Positions 56,608 to 64,000 of a stretch of 64,000 nucleotides of DNA are shown piece after piece. This stretch comes from Cordia subcordata. Its lineage: Eukaryota > Streptophyta > Magnoliopsida > Boraginales > Cordiaceae. The stretch is from positions 37,777,501 through 37,841,500 of the forward strand of contig JAPTOF010000001.1 in assembly GCA_028554755.1 (NCBI GenBank), read 5' to 3'. The position numbers were made by a program, and so were the translations under genes. Position 1 is the stretch's first letter. Each line of letters begins with the position of its first letter. Under the pieces are notes generated by a model. The model had not been told where the DNA came from and searched no databases. It saw nothing but the letters and a program-made list of their open reading frames with translations.

Positions 56608-57058
56608 TAATAATGGGCTAATTAATATATTAATGATAAATTTCTTTTGATGTTTTCAGATGATCCAGCATTCAGATCCAGAATTAACATATGTTCATGT
56701 AATTAATACGTTAATATAATTTATAAAAGATTTCCTGATAGCTTATAATGAAAAATCCAGGATTCAGATCCATAATTTATTTCAATGGAAAATTGAAATT
56801 TATATAGTGGATTTGCCACACATTGCATTAATATTGCACAGCAGTTATTTTCTTCTTTTCGTTCGGTTTTTATTTATTTATTTTCATCCTAAATTCATGA
56901 TCCAAATATTTGTTTTACTAGTTATATTTGCCAACTTTTTGTTCTTACTAGTTGTGCAATGTCGCGCAAGGCATGCTCCAACTATTTCCAATAATATTAT
57001 AATAATAGAGTATTTATCATATGCAATAAATATTTATTTAAAAGAGTTGGTGAAATAG

Positions 57059-58079
57059 GTTAGGCGGAAGGGTTCAATGAAAGTAGGGTTAGGAAAATGC
57101 TTTTTTCCCAAATCCAACTGGGCTCAAATTTTATGCATGGCTACATCCGACGAAAAACTCGAAATTTTTTCTTTTTCATATTGTATAAGAACTTTATTGC
57201 AACCGAATCTCCATCAATTTTTATATTTTTTAATACTAGAGTGAATATTTTTTTTTTGCTTTGGGAAAATTAAAAATAAAAATTCTTATAACTCCAAGAC
57301 CCGTTCAACAATTGTTTTGGTTTTATAATTTTTAATACCTGATATAATTGTTTTCCTCCTCTTATTAAAAATGAAAAATCTGAACCCAAAAATTCGAAAA
57401 CAATTCTAGCCCTTACGTTAAAGGGGTTAAAAATAAAAATAAAAATAAAATCCAAATATTTAAAATTTTCTTGGGCTTTATACTTTCAATACCCAATCAA
57501 ATAGCTTTTCTGCTTTCGAAATTTAAATCTGGACAAAAAGAACAAAATATTTCAAACCTGTATTAAAAGGCATGATTAATCGTGAAGTGAAAAAAAAAGA
57601 GTACATTTTGGTTTGAGAGGAAAAGGAAAACGAAATAAATAATAAAATATATAACAAATTACAAAAGTACCTTTGCAAACACTTTAAATTACAGAGATGC
57701 CATTACGAGCACTTGGTTGTTTGAGAAGGAAAAGGGGGAAAACTAAATAATAAATAGGCATACATAGAAGTACAATCTTACCCTTACAAATCATTTCATG
57801 AACACCGCAAGATTACCACAAGTCCCTCTTTTTAATATAGTAGAGATTTGTAGTGATTAGCAAGAAATCTTTTAGTTATGTCCATTTGATTACTTGCCCC
57901 ACGGAAAGAATCATAGAGATGTTACACCATGTTCTGCCTTTATGCATTGACAAATTAAAAAATAAAAAATTTAAAAAACTCTTGTTTTGTGAACACTCAA
58001 TTATTATTTTGCAAATATAAAATTATGAACTTACAAAGGAACAATTGTTATTAACATTCAATTGTAAGCTTGTAGACAT
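57059..58079. other. AT-rich intergenic DNA, no gene seen
   Basis: Low-complexity A/T runs, no recognisable frame, RNA gene or paired repeat ends. Confidence 0.5.
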
Positions 58080-59000
58080 TCAGTTATTGTTGGGGGCAAT
58101 TTGATCCAAAAAGTATTTAAAGCAAAAATGTACGATAGGTTATGGAAAAGATTCTTGAATTTGTTGTGTTTGGAGGCTTTGACCTTGAGTTCGGATGAAG
58201 TGAGACTGGGGAAACAAGTTTGGCACCAATAAACTTTTGCAAACTGTCTTATTTATATTGGTGTTAGGGGTCATGATGGCTGAAGTATGGTATGAGCGAA
58301 AGAGGAAGTTTCATTGTGGTGAAGTTTTAATAAAGAAGTAACTTTTTTGATAAAATCCTTTGCACTATTAGGACGAAGGTTGTTAGTGGTAAGAAATTTG
58401 TTCGAACGGGACAAAATATTATTTTTTTGAGTAGGTGAAGTCTAGGTGACATTTTAGTTTGACTTGTCTATTAGTTTGTAAATAATTTGTTGAACTTAAT
58501 AGAATTTGCTATCTTTCTCAGCACACACACCCAAAAAAAAAAAAAAAAAAGTGGTCCTAAAGATCAAGCAACTGTCGGGGCTCTTTGACTGCAAGATTAA
58601 GTCAAATTTGGATAGAAGCAAACCAAGCAGCCGACCTCCTTGCAAACCTTGGTACCAAACAAAGTGGTCTCTAAGCTTTTTCTCATCCTAAACATGTACT
58701 TGGTTTGCTTGGAATTGTGAGGCTGACAAGTTAGGTATGCCTTGTCTTAGAAGAAAGGTTTTTTGGATGTAAAGGGTATTAGTACTATACCTCATTTACT
58801 TGCTTTTTGGATGGCTTTGTAATAAGCTAGTAAGTAGCCGTCGCAATTTGATTGTATTTTGTATTATGGCTAGACTTGCCAACCGTTGCATCTTAGATGG
58901 TGGAAAGGACGTTTTGATTCTTTGTGCCCTCTTACTTGTACCTCTTTTCATAAACAAATTTTGAGAAGCAATCCCTCCCTTCTGAAAAAAATAAATAAAT
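58080..59000 (+). mobile_element. LINE ORF2 C-terminal and 3' UTR remnant
   Basis: In broken frames one reads VWYERKRKFHCGEVLIKK (the Trp-x-x-Arg-(Asn/Lys) zone common after the zf-RVT domain), then IEANQAADLLANLG (end of RNase H), then KHVLGLLGIV and LGMPCLRRKVFWM before the stop near 58770. The 3' UTR is like 54280-54500 and ends in an A-rich tail at 58985-59007. Multiple stops and shifts. It gives the best evidence for the LINE family also seen at 54.1 and 61.1 kb. Confidence 0.6.
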
Positions 59001-59419
59001 AAAAAAATCACTTCCTTCTAACCAAAAAAAAAAAGCTTTCCAATTGCATGCATCATAAAGATTTTTCAACATTGACAAAGGAGAGTAATTGTCATCCTCC
59101 AAGTCTCCCAAGCAGGATACTATTGTATAATTAACAAATAATTATTTGAATTTCAAATTAATGTATCAAAAATCGTTCACCCAAATTAGATTCTAAATCA
59201 ACAAAATTTACTCTTGAACAATACACTTGTATAAGCCATACAATATAGGGAAGAAATAAATATTTTTATTACTATTATTTATTGTTAATGTTCAATTATA
59301 TTTTTTAATAGTTTATGCTAATAAATATAAATATATTTTATAAAATTTAATTTCTTGTAAGTTTTCAACACCAATCGTTTTTTATAAGACACGCAGAATA
59401 ATTGAATAAAATATTTAAA

Positions 59420-59793
59420 TTAAAAAAAAGGGGAAGTACAACTTCCTGATACAAAAAGCAATGCTGAAATTAAACAAGGATGGAGGGCTAACAATTAAAA
59501 GCCTTGTCTAGAATCAAATATGTTTTGGTAAAGATATCAACTGAAGTGTGTGTAACAAGGAACACAAAATACTATATCAAAGCAAAAAATGCATAAGGCA
59601 AGTCAATAACAAAAAAGGTCAAAAAAGAAGTGCCCAAGATCGAGTTCGAAAATAAGAAAGACCCATTGTGTCCATTCTCAGGATGCCTTTCTTATGATGA
59701 AAAGAGGAAGCGTTACGGATAATATTGGGAATGCTGGAGTCAGCTTCTTCACTGGCAAGGAGGTTAGCCACGCCCCATATTGTTAGGACGAGC
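59420..59793 (-). mobile_element. Possible LINE 3' fragment, minus strand
   Basis: The minus strand reads VANLLASEEADSSIPNIIRN, then FHHKKGILRMDTMGLSYFRT, resembling the layout of LINE RNase H and C-terminal ends (V-A-(N/D)-x-L-A ... G-x-x-x-x-D-x-x-x-(L)-x-Y-x-R). A T-rich 3' UTR follows to about 59420. Weak but plausible. Confidence 0.4.
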
Positions 59794-59960
59794 ATTCGGT
59801 TATTACCGAATTGAACGGAACTGTTTTCTAAAAAATATTTTATTTTAAAATCCAAACTTTACTGAACCGAAGTTTGTAAAAATTGAACAAGCCAAAACTA
59901 AAATATATTTTGAACTATTTGGGTCGATTTGGTTAAAATCAATATGGAATAACAAAACTT
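59794..59960. mobile_element. Fragment of the AACCGA-type element
   Basis: Starts GAGCATTCGGTTATTACCGA and contains CTGAACCGAAG, like the elements at 18058 and 19555. The right end is not found. Confidence 0.45.
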
Positions 59961-60240
59961 GAGAAAAAAATAAAACAAGAGAAATTAAAAGGATAAATTA
60001 TTGCATGAAAACATAACAAAACCTAGATTAATCAACATCATTCATTAAAATATATCATAAATAATATGTAATAAAATCATACACATAATTAAACATATAA
60101 ATTTTAATTAAGTTTGTTATTGAAAAAAAAAAAACGCTCAAACTAATCCACTTGAAGCTTTTTTAGTTCTTCTATTTCTTAACTTTGAAATTCGGAACTT
60201 GAATGTTAAAACTTGGAAAGGATGATTGAATCAATGAGAA

Positions 60241-60290
60241 GGGGGGGGGGGTGCGGTCGCTTATATATACGTGTGTGTATAGAGAGAGAG
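60241..60290 (+). repeat. G-run and GT/GA short repeats
   Basis: Ten G in a row at about 60242-60251 followed by TATATATACGTGTGTGTAT and a short GA repeat. Confidence 0.8.
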
Positions 60291-61137
60291 GATTTTGGAA
60301 GTTTAGCGGTTTAGAAAATAAGGCTTTTATGTCAAATGTTTTATAATATATATTATAAAATGTTTGACATAAGTTGATATGATAGGTTGAATTATCAGAA
60401 TAGTAATTATATCATACATCATATATATTATAAAGTCATTCTAACACTTTAGTGCCGCATATCATACTTCATATATTAAATAGAAATTAAGAATTAAATT
60501 AGTAACTAAAAAGTAAAAAATTTAAAATTAGAAAAATAAAAAAAATTAAAATAAAATTAAGAAATAAGATAGTAAAAAATGAAAAAGATAGAAAAATTAA
60601 AAAATTAAATATCAAAATATTTAAACTTAAAATTTCAAAATTAAAAAATTTATAAATGAATAAATTTGAATAAATGATAGAACCTTAAACAGAAATTGTA
60701 AGCAAACATATTACTATTGTTTAAAATTTTCATTTTGTCTTCAAACAATGAAATACATTTTTTAACTGTAAGTTTGGTTCAACAGTTCTTAAATAGTAAT
60801 AGTAGATTACAAAAATAATGCTAAATTGGCCGTCAATTATCAATCAATTAATCTTAAAATAAGAATTTTTTTTTTGAATTTCAAAAAATCTGACTAATTC
60901 AACATTTGAGATAAAAATAAATAAAAATCATGCAAATTACAGAATGCAATCATGCTATTTATATATAACCAACTGGGAATTCTCATTTTCTATGAAATAA
61001 ATGCCAATTATAAACATTCTTCAGTGTTTTTATTGAACTAATTAACATGCAACTTCAATTTAGTACACAAGATGTTAGTGTAAATTGAATGAGATCAATT
61101 TAAGTTAACCGGCAACTAATTTCAATTTTGTGGAATT

Positions 61138-61482
61138 GGTGGCCATTGAGGATTACCGTTCATTTCTGCTTCTTCGTGGTCAGTGAAGATGTGATAAATT
61201 GGTTATTTTAAACCAGCGTCATTAGCTTAGGTTTTAGTTCGAGGTCTTTGAGTCTTTAAAGATAGTAGTACTATCTTATTTATTTTTGACTTTTGGTGTT
61301 TTCTCTGCATTTGTATTTGTATGATTTTATTTTGTATAAAAGTTGGATTGTCGATCTTCCATATATACCTAGGAGAAGAATAGAAGGTAAGGTTCATATA
61401 TCCCCTCTACATGTATTTTTAATTTTTTGGTAATAAAATTCAAGGAGTGCCATATCCCTTTTATTAAAAAAAAAATTCCATA
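61138..61482 (+). mobile_element. 5'-truncated LINE insertion with target duplication
   Basis: TTTGTGGAATT occurs at 61127-61137 and 61483-61493. Between them lies a LINE-type 3' UTR (GATAGTAGTACTATCTTATT ...) and an A-run. D1 has the uninterrupted target at about 55468-55480. Confidence 0.8.
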
Positions 61483-61971
61483 TTTGTGGAATTTATCTTA
61501 AATTACTTACTTATACCAGAAAAGTGAAAAAAAAAATGCTCCATAAGTTCATTAAGCGAAAAGAGTCTACGATCTATGCCTCTAGCCATGACAGGGTCCA
61601 TAGAATCCAATATGTTTAAGAGATTTCCATTATCAAAGTTGTTCAAGAAAATTTTGACAAATTCATTTATGGGTAAATTTATCTTATATATGAAATACAT
61701 TCTTGTAATCTAAAATTGACAAAGAAAAATGAAGAATATGTTTTATCAATATTTCAAACGAGAATAAGATTGCGCCAATTAATGTTGAATTAATATTTTC
61801 TTTTGCACCCATTAAAAAAATCAATATTTAATTTGAACGATGACTATGGGAATAGTCATCGTTCAAATTAAATATTGAGAATAGTCAGAAAGGCCGCAGA
61901 AGACAAATGTGTGACTTATAAGGAGGCAAGCAAAAGGGCTTAACAAGGATAGATGTTAGGGGAAAAAGACC

Positions 61972-62331
61972 CTAAGCTAGCGAAGGTGCCAAGTCAGGAG
62001 GCTGAGCCGTTGGTTCTGGTGAAGGTGCCAATTCAGGAGGCTGAGCCACTTGTGTTGGTGAAGGTGCCAATTTAGGAGAAGCTGTTGGTGAATGAGCAGT
62101 TGGATGAGGAGCTGCTGCGGGATGATTTTCGCCGTGATCGTGATGGTGGTGATGATGGTGGTGAAAGTGACCTGCAGGGAGAACATCAATGGCAGGAGGA
62201 AGTGAACCATGCAAGTTTTCACCTTCTTCTGTGAATAAATTGATTGATTTTTCCTCCAGAATCCGAGGGAAAGCAGGGGTGGTGAACAAAACCAGCCCAA
62301 GCAAAAACATGACAACTCCTGCAGTGTTCAT
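61972..62331 (-). CDS. Secreted His-rich/Pro-rich small protein, paralogue 4
   Basis: An intronless frame of 119 residues from ATG 62331 to TAG 61972-61974. Signal peptide MNTAGVVMFLLGLVLFTTPA, then PRILEEKSINLFTEEGENLH and GSLPPAIDVLPAGHF. His run HHHHHHHHDHGENH, then PAAAPHPTAHSPTASP and three proline-rich units, PKLAPSPTQVAQ, PPELAPSPEPTAQ and PPDLAPSLA. No cysteine at all in the mature protein. Closest to paralogue 3 by its C-terminus and flanks. The promoter keeps CTATAAATA and the site II-like motif. Same inferred cell-wall location. Confidence 0.75.
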   Translation of the reverse strand: MNTAGVVMFLLGLVLFTTPAFPRILEEKSINLFTEEGENLHGSLPPAIDVLPAGHFHHHHHHHHDHGENHPAAAPHPTAHSPTASPKLAPSPTQVAQPPELAPSPEPTAQPPDLAPSLA

Positions 62332-62412
62332 GTTTGAGAATTTGGTGATTTAGCCCAAAAAACAAAGAATCTTTGAGACTTTGGTGACGCAAAATCATGA
62401 AATGCCACTGCA

Positions 62413-62421
62413 TATTTATAG
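62413..62421 (-). promoter_or_regulatory. TATA box of His/Pro-rich gene 4
   Basis: CTATAAATA on the minus strand, 82-90 bp upstream of the ATG, in the shared context ending TGCAGTGGCATTTCATG. Confidence 0.7.
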
Positions 62422-62670
62422 TAATTATAATGGGCTAATTAATACATTAATGATAAATTTCTTTTGATGTTTTAAGAAGATCCAGCATTTAGATCCACAA
62501 TTTACATGTGTTCATATAACTAATACGTTAGTATAATTTACAAAAATGTTCGTGGTAGTTTATAACAAAAAATCCAGGATTCAGATCCATAATTCATTTC
62601 AATGGAAGATTATAATTTCTTATATAGTGGATTTGCCACATGTTGCATTAATATCGCACCATATGTTACA

Positions 62671-64000
62671 TAATCACTCTAAAAATTAAATATTTTGTAC
62701 GACAATCTTTATTGTATATATATGTAGAATGTATTATCATTTTTTGAAATACAAAAATTTTATGTGATTTTAATAAGGCTTAAAATATTAGAAGTTCCAC
62801 CAATCAAAATAATCGGCACGTGCGTCGTAATGAGTATCTAGCCGCCAAGTACCACAAAGATGTTTTCTCTTTTTTTTAAAAAAAAATATTTTTGGTCTGC
62901 AAGTTGGATAGGTTGAGTTGCATCAGCGTCCGATGACTTCTCCTACCTCATATCAGTTTTGTCCGGAGGGACAATTATTCTCCTGCTCCATTCCTTTTAT
63001 TTGATATAGAACAGACGTAGTGATAGATTTCAGCCTCTTTTAGACGTCTGAGTCATGTCTGATCATGGTACTTTCTCTTTTTAGCTAGCTTTGAACAATC
63101 TTAATCCATGTTGTCTGATGAACCACTTTATACATGTAAAACTAAAGTTAAACTTTTTGCGCTTTACTTTTTCTAGCGAAGTTTATAACTTATTTAAGTG
63201 GTGACTCACAGAAGGATGATCATATTTTAAGCTGATCAAGTTATAACCACCTCTTAAATTGTTTATAGAAATATTACGAACTAAATGAGTTACTTTTAAA
63301 ATATGAATTTCTTTTAAAATAATGGAACGAAATTAACTTTTTTGGCAAACAATAAGAGTAAAATAGGTCATTTTTTTAAATAATAACAACTAAATTAATA
63401 CTTTTTTGTAAACAATAAACACTAATTTTTAAATTCTCCCTGGTATAAACACACTAATCTCATATTTACATTTCGCTTCCTGGGAATTTACTTGGAATTT
63501 TCCCTTAATGAGGACGTTAATTTTACTAAAAATCCAGAATTGAACAACGTGATACCGACTTTAACTTTAGCTAATTGATATCTTTCTATAATTACTGAGA
63601 AATTAAACTCGCGCCTAATTGTTTTATGATCTAAGAGAATATTAAACACAAATAAGTTGTGAATGTGACGTCCTAGTCCTAATGCGAGTAACGCATATCA
63701 AGACAAGAGAGATTGGGTAGTGAACGAGAATACTTTAATGAGAATTGCCAAGAAAGAGAAAAAATCACTGTATAAGTAAAAGTCTACAGATATGTGAGAG
63801 TGAAAGATTTTGGCGCCATGCATGTTAGGCACTATATTATATTATATTATATATATAGATATATAAAAGACCCAAACTTTGCTTTTCTTCGGACGAACGT
63901 CACCATTTTGATCTCGGTATAAAACGATGTCGTCTGGCATCTTTTAATGTGATCCGCTATCGTTGCACATTCTTTTTTTTTTTTTTTTTTGCCACTTTAA
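62671..64000. other. Intergenic DNA, no gene seen
   Basis: No convincing frame. A short AT repeat at 63832-63866 and a terminal T-run. Nothing further supported. Confidence 0.5.

Larger units (their letters stand above)
54640..57055 (-). repeat. Duplicated block D1 with His/Pro-rich gene 3 (partner 60400-62670)
   Basis: Collinear with 60400-62670: AT-rich stretch 54640-55180, 55380-55850, gene, promoter and upstream DNA. (TA)n at 55278-55310 is specific to this copy. The LINE insertion at 61138 is absent here (empty site near 55470). Confidence 0.85.
60400..62670 (-). repeat. Duplicated block D2 with His/Pro-rich gene 4 (partner 54640-57055)
   Basis: Same order and orientation as D1 at moderate identity; carries a LINE insertion (61138-61482) not in D1. 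A short inverted pair near 61842-61878 is private to this copy. Confidence 0.85.

Overview
The window is AT-rich nuclear DNA of a flowering plant, most likely a eudicot. The evidence is spliced genes with GT-AG introns, a plant PHT1 phosphate transporter relic, plant F-box/LRR relics, a plant-type PP1 phosphatase, Athila-like and copia-like LTR elements, tRNA-derived SINEs, LINE 3' ends and many MITEs. The species cannot be named from the sequence. Few genes look functional, and most of the DNA is transposons, their scars and local duplications.

Layout. 0.9-2.6 kb holds a PHT1 pseudogene on the minus strand, with a small non-autonomous LTR element just upstream (2.85-4.71 kb, matching 5-bp target duplications). 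5-15.3 kb has two copies of a 1.7-kb non-coding segment and three broken F-box/LRR fragments, one split by a SINE; a second SINE of that family lies at 11.3 kb. 17.4-20.3 kb is a solo LTR plus a cluster of MITEs, one nested in another. 22.6-25.0 kb is an intact three-exon PP1 catalytic subunit gene on the minus strand, followed by a small secreted basic/proline-rich peptide gene (26.4-26.7 kb). The PP1 exon 1 - peptide block recurs in the same orientation at 48.4-52.3 kb, where both genes are dead.

27-42.3 kb is nested transposons: a minisatellite-bearing foldback element, a truncated copia element, then a long-TIR element that contains a solo gypsy LTR that contains an Athila-like element. 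The innermost element keeps gag and protease but has lost reverse transcriptase, RNase H and most of integrase. 42-44 kb has MITEs, a hAT-like element and a tandem duplication carrying a short SINE.

44.6-62.4 kb holds the most distinctive coding content: four paralogues of a small secreted His-rich and Pro-rich protein (44.67 kb +, 47.85 kb +, 55.96 kb -, 61.97 kb -). They share a signal peptide, a conserved N-terminal motif, a histidine run and a variable number of a 13-residue proline-rich repeat, with a common core promoter. I do not recognise a named family; they look like AGP/extensin-type wall proteins lacking a cysteine-rich C-terminal domain.

Plausibly functional: the PP1 gene, the peptide gene at 26.4 kb and the four His/Pro-rich genes. 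No tRNA, rRNA or CRISPR feature was seen. All homology calls come from reading the sequence by eye, with no database search.
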